Assembly: GCF_017316305.2 (NCBI RefSeq)
Contig: NZ_CP147250.1
Coordinates: 620,001 to 684,000, forward strand
From: Enterococcus sp. DIV1094
GTDB lineage: Bacteria > Bacillota > Bacilli > Lactobacillales > Enterococcaceae
Reading direction: 5' to 3'
DNA length: 64,000 bases
Under the pieces are notes generated by a model, which saw only the letters and a list, made by a program, of their open reading frames with translations, searched no databases and had not been told where the DNA came from. The position numbers and the translations under genes were made by a program. Below, piece by piece: positions 27,892-36,983 of this stretch; positions within the stretch are counted from its first letter, which is position 1, and each line of letters begins with the position of its first letter.

Positions 27892-29622
27892 TTAGTTTTT
27901 CCAACTAGCAACTTTTTCTTGGTTCTTATCGATCCATTCTCTGGCTGCTTGTTGTGGGTCTTTGCCGTTGTTGATTTCCAACATGACTTCTTCCATATCT
28001 TTTTCTGTCCAGTTGAATTTATCCAACACAGCGTATGCTTCTGGTTGATCTTCTTTCAAGCCTTGGCGAACGATCGTGTGGATCTCTTCCGCATCTCCCA
28101 TAGCATTCTTTGGATCTTCTAGATATTTCAAGTCATACTTCGCAAACATCCAGTGTGGTGTCCAACCAGTAAAGACGATTGGTTCTTGATTTTTGATTGC
28201 TTGGCCTAAAGCAACAGTCATCGCTCCTGAAGAAGAGGTCTCAACTGTCCAACCGTCCAGATTAGGGTATTGGGCAATCGTATTTTCTGCTGCATTCACG
28301 ACACCTGCACCAGGTTCGATACCGGTGATTTTTTTGCCTGCTTCATCGGTTAGATCTGCAATCGAATTTACGTCCATGTATGCTGGAACAGCTAATCCGA
28401 CTTTAGCGCCTTTCAAGTTTGCACCTAGATCATCAACTTGATCTTTGTATTGCTCATATTGAGAACCATGCGTTTTAGGTAGCCAAGCGGCAACCATCCC
28501 ATCTGATTCTCCTTTTGCAACAGATTCCCACATGATCGAGTTATCTAAAGGCGTCACTTTTACATCATAGCCCATCTCTTTTAAGACTTCTGCTACGACA
28601 TTCGTTGAAGCTACCTCTGTATCCCATTCCACGTAAGAAAGATTGATCGTGTTTGTGTCTTTTGTTGAAGAAGTAAAACTTCCGACACCGATCGCACCTA
28701 ATAGTACAACCACGACTGCACCGATGATCAGTCCTTGACGCTTTTTATTTTTTTGTTTCGAAGTACTTGCTGCTTTTTGATCATTTGGTTGATTCAAATG
28801 TTGTGTAAAACGGTCAATGATGATGGCCAAGATAACTAATGCTACCCCATTGACGAAACCATTTCCGACTTGTGCACGTTGCAGAGCGGAAAGAACGCCG
28901 CGACCTAAACCAGGTGCTCCGATCATTGAAGCAATCACGACCATTGAAAGAGAAAGCATGGTTGTTTGGTTGATCCCTGCCATGATCGTTCCTTTTGCTA
29001 GAGGCAATTCAAGCTTCACTAACTTTTGCCAACTCGTACTACCAAATGAATCAGAAGCTTCGACTAACTCTCTTGGCACTTGGCGAATCCCTAAGTTTGT
29101 AAAACGAACAGTTGGTGGTAATGCAAAGATCACAGAAGCAAATACCCCTGGAACCATTCCGATTCCGAAGAAGGCAACTGCTGGGATCAAGTAGACAAAA
29201 CCTGGCATTGTTTGCATAAAGTCAAGGATTGGTTTAATGATTCCTTGTGCTTTATCATTTTTCGCCATCAAAATACCCAGTGGCACACCAATGATGATCG
29301 AGATCACACTAGACAGTAAAACTAATGTGACGGTGTTCATCAAATCTGTCCATAGCCCTTGATTATAGATGAACCATAACCCAATCAAAGTAAATAATGT
29401 CAACCCAGGACGTTTTTTTGAAATAAAGAATGCTGCAACTGTCATTAAAAGAATAAATAGTGGTGCTGGTATCACTAATAAAAGATTCGTGATAGCTGTC
29501 ATCACTGCTTGACCAATCGTTTGTAGGAATGAAAACAGTCCTGCGAACGTTGTGGTCAACCAATCAGTGATCGTTTCGACCCAGTCAGCGACGGGTACCT
29601 GATAGTTTAATAGATTATTCAT
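27892..29622 (-). CDS. busAB: Glycine betaine ABC transporter, fused permease and substrate-binding protein
   Basis: 576 residues joining a permease domain (about 30-280, BPD signature-like [29 protein letters not shown] and later [21 protein letters not shown]) to an extracellular substrate-binding domain (about 325-576, [36 protein letters not shown] with the Trp residues expected for betaine binding). This fusion is typical of OpuA/BusA osmolyte importers. It overlaps the ATPase gene by 8 bp. Takes up glycine betaine under osmotic stress. Confidence 0.94.
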   Translation of the reverse strand: MNNLLNYQVPVADWVETITDWLTTTFAGLFSFLQTIGQAVMTAITNLLLVIPAPLFILLMTVAAFFISKKRPGLTLFTLIGLWFIYNQGLWTDLMNTVTLVLLSSVISIIIGVPLGILMAKNDKAQGIIKPILDFMQTMPGFVYLIPAVAFFGIGMVPGVFASVIFALPPTVRFTNLGIRQVPRELVEASDSFGSTSWQKLVKLELPLAKGTIMAGINQTTMLSLSMVVIASMIGAPGLGRGVLSALQRAQVGNGFVNGVALVILAIIIDRFTQHLNQPNDQKAASTSKQKNKKRQGLIIGAVVVVLLGAIGVGSFTSSTKDTNTINLSYVEWDTEVASTNVVAEVLKEMGYDVKVTPLDNSIMWESVAKGESDGMVAAWLPKTHGSQYEQYKDQVDDLGANLKGAKVGLAVPAYMDVNSIADLTDEAGKKITGIEPGAGVVNAAENTIAQYPNLDGWTVETSSSGAMTVALGQAIKNQEPIVFTGWTPHWMFAKYDLKYLEDPKNAMGDAEEIHTIVRQGLKEDQPEAYAVLDKFNWTEKDMEEVMLEINNGKDPQQAAREWIDKNQEKVASWKN

Positions 29623-30808
29623 GTTCGCTCACCTCACTTGTTTCTGCTAACGCTTCGATCACGCTACCTCGGATAACAACGCCTTTTAATTTACCGTTGT
29701 CAACCACAGCTAATGGTGTTGGCGAATCATAAATAATATTGAAGATATCACTAACAAGCATATCTTTGCCGATCACTGTAACATTTTCATCAAGGAAATC
29801 GATCAGTGGACGTTTTTGACGTCTTGCTTCTAATGCTTGATCTGCTGTAATGATCCCTTTTAAGTTGCGTTTCTTATCGACAGCCATCAACATGCTGACT
29901 TCTTCATTACGCATACGTGTCAACGCTACGTTTGGTCCATCTGATTCAATATTTGTTGTTAATGCTGGTACCATGATGTTTTGAGCTGTCAAGACTTTCG
30001 AACGGTCCACTTCTTCAACGAATTCTCTCACGTAATCATTGGCTGGATTTGTCAGTATTTCTTCTCCAGTACCGATTTGCATGATTTCGCCATCTTTCAT
30101 CAACGCAATGCGATCCCCGATACGCAACGCTTCATTTAAATCATGTGTGATGAAGATAATCGTTTTTTGTACATTTGATTGTAGTTCTAACAATTCATCT
30201 TGCATTTCCCGACGAATCAACGGATCAAGTGCTGAAAAAGCTTCGTCCATCAAGAGGATCTCTGGATCATTTGCCAATGCACGGGCTAACCCCACACGTT
30301 GTTGCATCCCCCCAGATAATTGACTAGGGTATTGATCTTTAAAGGTTAGCAAACTTGAGTTTTCTAACGCTTTTTCTGCTTTTGCTTGACGTTCTTCTTT
30401 AGGAATACCACGAACTTCAAGACCGTATTCTGTATTTTCTAAAATCGTTCGATGAGGGAAGAGACCGAAGTTTTGGAAAACCATATTGATTTTGTGACGG
30501 CGAACTTCGCGCAGTTCTTCTTTACTCAATTTCGAGATGTCTTCTCCGTCAATCAAGATGTTTCCTGATGTCGGCTCGATCAAACGATTCAATAAACGGA
30601 TCAAGGTTGATTTCCCACTCCCTGAAAGTCCCATAATTACGAATATCTCGCCTTCTTGTACATCAAAACTTGCTTCATAGACACCGACAGTGGCGCCAGT
30701 CTTTTGTAAAATCTCTGTTTTCGGTTGATGCTTTTTCATCATTTCCAAAGCAGCTTGTGTTCGTTTACCAAATATTTTCGTTAAGTTTTTGACTTCTACT
30801 TTTACCAA
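29615..30808 (-). CDS. busAA: Glycine betaine ABC transporter ATP-binding subunit with CBS domains
   Basis: 397-residue ATPase: Walker [11 protein letters not shown] near 59, signature [15 protein letters not shown], Walker [14 protein letters not shown]-loop [10 protein letters not shown], then two CBS domains (about 275-390) that sense ionic strength or c-di-AMP in relatives. First gene of the busA operon; a BusR-type operator lies 43 bp upstream. Confidence 0.95.
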   Translation of the reverse strand: MVKVEVKNLTKIFGKRTQAALEMMKKHQPKTEILQKTGATVGVYEASFDVQEGEIFVIMGLSGSGKSTLIRLLNRLIEPTSGNILIDGEDISKLSKEELREVRRHKINMVFQNFGLFPHRTILENTEYGLEVRGIPKEERQAKAEKALENSSLLTFKDQYPSQLSGGMQQRVGLARALANDPEILLMDEAFSALDPLIRREMQDELLELQSNVQKTIIFITHDLNEALRIGDRIALMKDGEIMQIGTGEEILTNPANDYVREFVEEVDRSKVLTAQNIMVPALTTNIESDGPNVALTRMRNEEVSMLMAVDKKRNLKGIITADQALEARRQKRPLIDFLDENVTVIGKDMLVSDIFNIIYDSPTPLAVVDNGKLKGVVIRGSVIEALAETSEVSEHE

Positions 30809-30850
30809 ACAAATTCTCCTTTGTATGTAAATTCATTTTTCTTTCTGAAA

Positions 30851-30888
30851 AAAGTGACCACACTACGATAACACCATGTAGTCACTTT
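30851..30888. promoter_or_regulatory. BusR-type operator of busAA-AB
   Basis: Inverted repeat AAAGTGACCACA-N14-TGTAGTCACTTT with the GTGAC/GTCAC core typical for BusR. It lies between busR and busAA, 43 bp from the busAA start. Repression would depend on c-di-AMP bound to BusR (known for lactococcal and streptococcal BusR). Confidence 0.8.
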
Positions 30889-30934
30889 GTCAAAATTGAA
30901 GTATCTCCATTATTAATCAGCATACACAAAAAAA

Positions 30935-30966
30935 TGGCCAATCCCTTATCACTATAGGGATTGACC
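30935..30966 (-). terminator. busR terminator
   Basis: TGGCCAATCCCT / AGGGATTGACCA hairpin followed on the minus strand by T7. Confidence 0.88.
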
Positions 30967-31004
30967 AAAATTAGAATAAAATGAGAATTTTCTTATAGGC
31001 CCAC

Positions 31005-31640
31005 TCACTGCCCATCTGGATAAAAAAAGTTTGTCATTCGTTGCAGCGTGTACTCGTTCCCAATAAAGTGGACGGTATCTCCTGCTGAGAATTTAGCATA
31101 TGGACCAGGCGAGACTAATAGCTCTTGCTCATGGGAGATCGCAATAACTGTGGCACCAGTTGCTTGCCAAATATTCAATTCACTGATTGATTGATCTAAG
31201 TGAGCCGCTTCTTCTGTCAACGCAAGTTCAAAAGGAAGAAGTGGGTTCATCTTATGTATTCGCTTCGTTTGACTCACGAGTTGATCTAACAGTTGCGAAA
31301 AATGGTTCAATTCTTCTTGTTGTTTCTTCACACTTTCCATGATTTCTGCTTTCGTTTCTTGGATCGATTGCACATCTTGGTATTGCAACAAGAAATCCTT
31401 TGCTTTTTCTTTAGAAGCTACAAATGCACCACTCCCATGGCGCACTTCCATGATACCCAGATCGACCAGAACATTGATTGCTTTACGAGTCGTTTCCGGC
31501 GAAGCGTTATATGTGCTTGCTAAAGTTGATCTTGCATGGATCTTCTCACCGATCTGATAGCGATTTTCGACGATTCGTTCAGCTAAATCAACGGCGATCT
31601 GTTGATAACGTGGGCGCACCACCTTGGTTTTTTCGCTCAT
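31005..31640 (-). CDS. busR: BusR: GntR-type, RCK_C-containing repressor of glycine betaine uptake
   Basis: 211 residues: GntR winged helix about 8-75 (PRYQQIAVDLAERIVENRY, SPETTRKAINVLVDLGIMEVRHGSGAFV), a coiled-coil about 95-130, then an RCK_C/TrkA-C domain about 135-211 (NIWQATGATVIAISHEQELLVSPGPYAKFSAGDTVHFIG). This combination is specific to BusR, which senses c-di-AMP. ATG 31640 preceded by GAGGGGG is chosen over an in-frame ATG six codons upstream. It is upstream of and on the same strand as busA, but separated by a terminator. Confidence 0.92.
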   Translation of the reverse strand: MSEKTKVVRPRYQQIAVDLAERIVENRYQIGEKIHARSTLASTYNASPETTRKAINVLVDLGIMEVRHGSGAFVASKEKAKDFLLQYQDVQSIQETKAEIMESVKKQQEELNHFSQLLDQLVSQTKRIHKMNPLLPFELALTEEAAHLDQSISELNIWQATGATVIAISHEQELLVSPGPYAKFSAGDTVHFIGNEYTLQRMTNFFYPDGQ

Positions 31641-31800
31641 TTTATCCCCCTCTTTCACCTACTTGTCAGCTAACATCTTACTATGGTATCTGTAAAGAAG
31701 CAAAAGTAAACTGGTTTTATTTTTTTCTTCTATCGTAAAAAATCCTGTATTTATAGTTGATTCACCGAATGAGCTCATGCATATCACTCACGACAAAAAT

Positions 31801-31846
31801 AAAGCAGCAGCTACGAAAATCCACAGATCTTCGTAGCTGCCGCTTT
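31801..31846 (-). terminator. Terminator of muramidase gene
   Basis: AAAGC.GCAGCTACGAA / TTCGTAGCTGC.GCTTT hairpin after the stop at 31870. Confidence 0.82.
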
Positions 31847-31869
31847 GTTCCTTATGCTAAAAACTAAGC

Positions 31870-32685
31870 TTAACTTGTAAATTTTTTTAAATAATCACTA
31901 CTTATATCAAAATATCTGGTAGGAAATTCTGGGAAATAAAGATCACTTGCCCACTGCCAAGCTGCTGTATCCGTATGCAATGGATTTTTATCAGAAGGAT
32001 CATATGGCCATTGCGCAACCCAACAGTTCTCTTTTCCGAGACGTGTCATATCTAGTTTATTTTCGGTAAACCAAGAAGCACTGGAATAGTGGACAACTTG
32101 TTGATAACCGCCTTGTTGGATCATTTTTTGGAAGATCAGCGCATTGTCTGTTGCTTTCTCCACATTCATTTTTGGATTTTCACTATCGTTGACAACAACA
32201 GTTGAGGCTGGCAGATGCAGTTCTTTCATATAATCCAATAAAAATTGTGCTTCGGCTTTGGTATCTGCTTCTTCATTGAACCAAGCATAATGATAGACAC
32301 TCACTTTTAACCCTGCTGCAACTGCCGCAGCTATCTGTTCAGGAGCCAGCGGATTTTTGTACGAGTCTGCTTCAGTCAATTTCACGACTACACCTTTGAT
32401 GCCGTAGTTTTTCATCGTTTGGAACTCTTCGACAGTAATCGGACCATTGTTAGAAGAAATATCAATAAAATCTTTGGCTGGTCTTCCCGGTTCTGCTGCT
32501 GATATGCCGGAGTCATCCGTCACAGTCCGCGTGCTTAGTTCTGGAAGTTGACTACTACCTAGTACATGTTGATTTTTTTCAGTGATCGTTGGCTTGATCG
32601 CAAGTGAAGTGGCATGTGCTGTTCCTCCGGTAAAAACCAATAAAGTAAAACAAATAACACCTATCCATTTGATCATTGTACCCAT
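31870..32685 (-). CDS. Secreted GH25 muramidase (lysozyme family)
   Basis: 271 residues. A signal peptide (MIKWIGVICFTLLVFTGGTAHA) is followed by a short linker and a GH25 domain from about 72 (DFIDISSNNGPIT) with YHYAWFNEEAD, the DxE-type catalytic pair in VVVNDSENP and AVW-like WVAQWPYD. Predicted to cleave the MurNAc-GlcNAc bond of peptidoglycan; could serve wall turnover or killing of neighbours. No wall-binding repeat domain is present. AAGGAAG lies upstream of the first ATG. No holin is adjacent, so it is not an obvious phage lysis gene. Confidence 0.87.
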   Translation of the reverse strand: MGTMIKWIGVICFTLLVFTGGTAHATSLAIKPTITEKNQHVLGSSQLPELSTRTVTDDSGISAAEPGRPAKDFIDISSNNGPITVEEFQTMKNYGIKGVVVKLTEADSYKNPLAPEQIAAAVAAGLKVSVYHYAWFNEEADTKAEAQFLLDYMKELHLPASTVVVNDSENPKMNVEKATDNALIFQKMIQQGGYQQVVHYSSASWFTENKLDMTRLGKENCWVAQWPYDPSDKNPLHTDTAAWQWASDLYFPEFPTRYFDISSDYLKKFTS

Positions 32686-33201
32686 CTTGAATCGCTTCCT
32701 TTTATTGAATTTTCAAAGCATCAACAAGACGTCCTGTTGGCTCTATTTAACCAAAAACCTAGTGATAAAAAAACAAATAACATGACAATTTAATAATTTT
32801 TAATCATAACATCGTTATTAAAAAAATATCGCCCGTTACGGTTCATTCAAATGATGCTTTGACTACTATATATAGTATGTGCTTTTACGATTTCTACTAT
32901 TTTTTTATTCTAAATTCCAAGTTGATCCTTTCAAACACTCTTCTACTATTTTGCCTTTTGTGAAATAATTTCTATAAAAAAATGTATAAACTTTTTGCTT
33001 TTTTAAGTTTTGACACTATTTATTCTGCTTGTTTTTACTGTCATCTTGCATATTTTTTTCATTTGTGATTTTTCGATCGAACATTCATTTATTAATAAGA
33101 TATGGTTAAAAAAATATTTTTTAACGGAGTTTTCCACAAGCTTTTCTGTATTAATACAAGCTGATTTGCACGAGATACTTGTTTTCATTGTTTTTCAAAA
33201 A
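32686..33201. other. Long AT-rich intergenic region with NrdR-like palindrome
   Basis: About 500 bp between the muramidase gene and the nrd promoter. It contains the perfect palindrome TACTATATATAGTA (32864-32877), resembling an NrdR box, and otherwise low-complexity T-rich sequence. Overlapping short frames on both strands at 33003-33255 lack ribosome sites and look spurious. Confidence 0.5.
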
Positions 33202-33283
33202 CCACAAAACATAGTATTCCACAATATCCACAACACAAGATGTAGTGTTTGTTGATTGACTTTTTTACTAATAGATTTATACT
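33202..33283 (+). promoter_or_regulatory. nrd promoter with two NrdR boxes
   Basis: Box 1 CCACAAAACATAGTAT (33202-33217) and box 2 ACACAAGATGTAGTGT (33233-33248) start 31 bp apart, three helical turns, the usual NrdR spacing. They are followed by -35 TTGACT (33256-33261), 16-bp spacer and -10 TATACT (33278-33283). Repression by ATP/dATP-loaded NrdR is expected. Confidence 0.85.
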
Positions 33284-33325
33284 ATTGATTATAGAGAAAA
33301 CACATGGACAAGGAGGCAAACAATA

Positions 33326-33550
33326 ATGAACGTAAAAATCTTTTCTAAAAATAATTGTATGCAATGTAAAATGGTGAAACGCTTTTTAGCTGAAAATAAA
33401 ATCGACTTTGAAGAAGTAAATATCGACGAGCAACCTGAAGCAATCTCATGGTTAAAAGACCAAGGATTCCAAAGTGTTCCGGTCATCACTTCTGACGCAG
33501 CAACTGTCATCGGCTTCAGACCAGACCAACTACGTCACTTAGCTAGCTAA
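33326..33550 (+). CDS. nrdH: Glutaredoxin-like protein NrdH
   Basis: 74-residue electron donor for class Ib ribonucleotide reductase, reduced by thioredoxin reductase. Active site CMQCKMVKRFL (CxxC at 11-14), SVPVI cis-proline near 56 and GFRPDQL near the C-terminus. AAGGAGG precedes the ATG. First gene of the nrdH-nrdE-nrdF cluster. The flavodoxin gene nrdI, often next to it, is missing here. Confidence 0.95.
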   Translation: MNVKIFSKNNCMQCKMVKRFLAENKIDFEEVNIDEQPEAISWLKDQGFQSVPVITSDAATVIGFRPDQLRHLAS

Positions 33551-33732
33551 GAATAATTCAAACAGTTGTCAAATAGATCGAGGATCAACTTGATCCTTCC
33601 ACTACCTTGGATTTGATGGACTTACGGTGTTTGACCGTAACCTCCCCAAATCCTTTTTTACAGCAGTGAATATCACTATATGTTGTGGTCAAACACGTAT
33701 CATCAAAATCATAAAGAAGGTTGGGCGTATGT
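33551..33732 (+). promoter_or_regulatory. Structured leader between nrdH and nrdE
   Basis: 182-bp gap with two small hairpins, AGGATCAA.TTGATCCT near 33580 and TTACGGT-GTTTG-ACCGTAA near 33624-33642, and no clear intrinsic terminator. It may set the nrdH to nrdEF expression ratio by processing or attenuation. Confidence 0.4.
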
Positions 33733-35892
33733 ATGAGTCTTAAAAATTTAAAAGATGTCAGCTACTTTAAGCTGAACAATGAAATCAATCGACCAGTCAA
33801 CGGGCAAATCCCTTTAAATAAAGATAAAGAAGCTTTAGCTGCTTTTTTTGAAGAAAATGTCAAACCAAATACCATGACTTTTCCGACAGTGATCGACAAA
33901 ATCAAGTATTTGATCGACAATCAGTATTTAGAAGCTGAATTTGTTCAATTATATAGTAGTGAATTTATTGAAAAACTTTATCAATTCCTATTCGAACAAA
34001 ACTTTACATTCAAATCATTCATGGCGGCATATAAGTTTTATTCCCAATATGCCTTAAAAACAAATGATGGTTCTGCTTACTTAGAATCTTATGAAGATCG
34101 TGTAGCGTTCAACGCATTGTACTTTGCGAATGGTGATGAAGAACTAGCTTTGGCTTTAGCTGACGAAATGATCCATCAACGTTACCAACCGGCAACTCCT
34201 TCATTCTTGAATGCTGGACGTAAACGTCGTGGTGAATTGGTTTCTTGTTTCTTGACTCAAGTAACGGATGACATGAATTCGATTGGTCGCTCGATCAACT
34301 CAGCCTTACAACTTTCACGAATCGGTGGCGGTGTGGGGATCACTCTTTCGAACTTGCGTGAAGCCGGCGCTCCGATCAAAGGCTACGAAGGTGCAGCCAG
34401 CGGTGTTGTTCCAGTAATGAAGTTGTTTGAAGACAGCTTTAGTTACTCGAACCAACTAGGTCAACGTCAAGGTGCAGGTGTCGTTTACTTAAATGTCTTC
34501 CATCCTGATATCATGATGTTCCTTTCAGCTAAAAAAGAAAATGCGGACGAAAAAATCCGTGTAAAAACTTTATCTCTTGGCGTGATCGTCCCAGATAAAT
34601 TTTATGAATTGACGCGTAAAAACCAAGAAATGTATCTATTCAGCCCATACAGTGTCGAAAAAGAATACGGCGTACCGTTTTCTTACGTGGATATCACTGC
34701 GGAATATGACAACTTAGTGGCAAACCCAAATATCCGCAAACAAAAAATCAAAGCGCGTGATCTAGAAAACGAGATCTCTAAATTACAACAAGAATCTGGT
34801 TATCCATATATCATCAATATCGATACAGCAAATCGTGAAAATCCTGTAGATGGTAAAATCATCATGAGTAACTTATGTTCTGAGATTTTACAAGTACAGA
34901 CACCTTCTGTCATCAATGGCAAACAAGAATACGAAGAGTTGGGAACAGATATCTCATGTAACTTAGGTTCGACAAACATCGTCAACTTGATGGAAAGTCC
35001 TGACTTTGGTCGTTCTGTCCGCACGATGACTCGTGCTTTGACTTATATCACTGATGCTTCAGATATCGATGTCGTTCCTCCAATCCAAAACGGGAACAAG
35101 TTGAATCATACGATCGGACTTGGTGCAATGGGACTTCACACTTACTTTGCTAAAGAACAAATGGAGTATGGTTCTGAAGATTCGCTTGATTTCACGAATG
35201 TCTATTTCATGTTGTTGAATTACTGGACACTTGTTGAAAGTAACAATATCGCACGTGAAAGAAAACAAGTCTTCCATAACTTTGAAAAATCAGCTTACGC
35301 AGATGGTACGTATTTTGATAAATATGTGACTGGCGAATTCCAACCAAAATCGGAAAGAGTCGCTGCTTTGTTTGAAGGGATCTTTATTCCTACTGCGCAA
35401 GACTGGGAAAACTTGAAGCAAGCAATCATGAAAGATGGCTTGTATCACCAAAATCGTTTAGCGGTAGCGCCTAATGGTTCTATTTCTTATATCAATGATA
35501 CGAGCGCAAGTATCCACCCAATCACTCGTATGATCGAAGAACGTCAAGAAAAGAAAATTGGTAAGATCTATTACCCAGCACCATATCTATCAAATGAAAC
35601 GATCCCATATTATACTTCTGCATATGATATGGATATGCGTAAAGTGATCGATATCTATGCAACAGCACAAAAACATGTGGATCAAGGTATGAGTATGACG
35701 TTGTTTATGCGTTCAGAAATCCCAGAAGGTTTATATGAATGGAAAGACACGACAAAACAATCCACACGTGACCTGAATATTTTAAGACACTATGCTTTCC
35801 ACAAAGGAATCAAATCGATTTATTATGTACGTACATTTACAGATGACGCAGAAGAAATCGGCAGCAATCAATGTGAAAGCTGTGTGATCTAA
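33733..35892 (+). CDS. nrdE: Class Ib ribonucleoside-diphosphate reductase, alpha subunit
   Basis: Reduces ribonucleoside diphosphates to deoxy forms with NrdF radical transfer. 719 residues: catalytic cysteines in LVSCFL and SNLCSEI, radical-site loop LGSTNIVNL, PNGSISYINDTSASI, and C-terminal redox pair CESCVI reduced by NrdH. ATG 33733 is used; the open frame starts four codons earlier at TTG, too close to AGAAGG. It lacks an ATP-cone, as usual for class Ib. Confidence 0.97.
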   Translation: MSLKNLKDVSYFKLNNEINRPVNGQIPLNKDKEALAAFFEENVKPNTMTFPTVIDKIKYLIDNQYLEAEFVQLYSSEFIEKLYQFLFEQNFTFKSFMAAYKFYSQYALKTNDGSAYLESYEDRVAFNALYFANGDEELALALADEMIHQRYQPATPSFLNAGRKRRGELVSCFLTQVTDDMNSIGRSINSALQLSRIGGGVGITLSNLREAGAPIKGYEGAASGVVPVMKLFEDSFSYSNQLGQRQGAGVVYLNVFHPDIMMFLSAKKENADEKIRVKTLSLGVIVPDKFYELTRKNQEMYLFSPYSVEKEYGVPFSYVDITAEYDNLVANPNIRKQKIKARDLENEISKLQQESGYPYIINIDTANRENPVDGKIIMSNLCSEILQVQTPSVINGKQEYEELGTDISCNLGSTNIVNLMESPDFGRSVRTMTRALTYITDASDIDVVPPIQNGNKLNHTIGLGAMGLHTYFAKEQMEYGSEDSLDFTNVYFMLLNYWTLVESNNIARERKQVFHNFEKSAYADGTYFDKYVTGEFQPKSERVAALFEGIFIPTAQDWENLKQAIMKDGLYHQNRLAVAPNGSISYINDTSASIHPITRMIEERQEKKIGKIYYPAPYLSNETIPYYTSAYDMDMRKVIDIYATAQKHVDQGMSMTLFMRSEIPEGLYEWKDTTKQSTRDLNILRHYAFHKGIKSIYYVRTFTDDAEEIGSNQCESCVI

Positions 35893-35943
35893 TTTCACTT
35901 AGTGTTCGGAACCGTTACTGGATTTTAATAAAGGAGCATTCTC

Positions 35944-36909
35944 ATGTCAGAAACTTATTATGCAGCGATAAACTGGAATGAAATTGAAGATATCATCGAT
36001 AAATCGACTTGGGAGAAATTAACCGAGCAATTTTGGTTAGATACACGTATCCCTTTGTCAAATGACTTAGACGACTGGCGTACGCTTTCTCAATTAGAAA
36101 AAGATACAGTCGGTCACGTATTTGGTGGGCTGACTTTACTTGATACAGTCCAATCAGAAAGCGGTATGGATCAATTGCGCAAAGATGTCCGCACGCCTCA
36201 TGAAGAAGCAGTATTGAACAATATCCAATTTATGGAGTCTGTCCATGCGAAAAGTTACTCTTCGATCTTTAGTACATTGAATACAAAAAAGGAAATCGAA
36301 GAAATCTTTGAATGGACAAATACGAATCCTTATCTACAGAAAAAAGCAGAGCGCATCAATGAGATCTATAAAAATGGTACGCCTTTGGAGAAAAAAATCG
36401 CGAGTGTCTTTTTAGAAACTTTCTTATTTTACTCAGGATTCTATACCCCACTTTATTATTTAGGGAATAATAAATTAGCCAACGTAGCAGAGATCATCAA
36501 GCTGATCATTCGTGATGAATCTGTCCATGGCACCTATATCGGGTACAAATTCCAATTAGGATATAACGAATTACCTGAGGAAGAACAAGAAACATTAAAA
36601 GATTGGATGTACAATCTTTTATATGAATTATACGAAAATGAAGAGCGCTATACGGAAGAACTGTATGACCCAATCGGTTGGACAGAAGAAGTGAAAACTT
36701 TCTTACGTTATAATGCGAACAAAGCATTGATGAATCTAGGAATGGACCCACTATTCCCTGATACAGCAAACGATGTCAACCCAATCGTTATGAACGGGAT
36801 CTCTACTGGAACAAGTAACCATGATTTCTTCTCACAAGTCGGAAATGGCTACCTATTAGGTAATGTCGAAGCGATGAAAGATGAAGATTACTTGATTGGT
36901 TTAGACTAA
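35944..36909 (+). CDS. nrdF: Class Ib ribonucleoside-diphosphate reductase, beta subunit
   Basis: Provides the Mn- or Fe-based tyrosyl radical for NrdE. 321 residues with metal ligands in DTVQSESGMD, EAVLNNIQFMESVHAKSYSSIF and IIRDESVHGTYIGYKFQ. It follows nrdE by 51 bp with AAAGGAGC upstream. A terminator follows. Manganese cofactor assembly would need NrdI encoded elsewhere. Confidence 0.97.
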   Translation: MSETYYAAINWNEIEDIIDKSTWEKLTEQFWLDTRIPLSNDLDDWRTLSQLEKDTVGHVFGGLTLLDTVQSESGMDQLRKDVRTPHEEAVLNNIQFMESVHAKSYSSIFSTLNTKKEIEEIFEWTNTNPYLQKKAERINEIYKNGTPLEKKIASVFLETFLFYSGFYTPLYYLGNNKLANVAEIIKLIIRDESVHGTYIGYKFQLGYNELPEEEQETLKDWMYNLLYELYENEERYTEELYDPIGWTEEVKTFLRYNANKALMNLGMDPLFPDTANDVNPIVMNGISTGTSNHDFFSQVGNGYLLGNVEAMKDEDYLIGLD

Positions 36910-36911
36910 AC

Positions 36912-36948
36912 AAAAAAGAGCTTGGATATAAAATCCTCGCTCTTTTTT
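36912..36948. terminator. Bidirectional terminator after nrdF
   Basis: AAAAAAGAGC / GCTCTTTTTT stem between convergent nrdF and the diaminopentanoate-type dehydrogenase gene. Confidence 0.85.
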
Positions 36949-36983
36949 GTTTCTTTTTCTTTAACTGACAAACGTAGTTCTTC

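Noticed and set aside
31870..32685. Prophage endolysin
   Set aside because: Has its own signal peptide and no holin or phage structural genes nearby; treated as a chromosomal muramidase.
33003..33255. Overlapping small ORFs on both strands before nrdH
   Set aside because: T-rich low-complexity sequence, mutual antisense overlap and no ribosome sites; the region contains the NrdR boxes instead.
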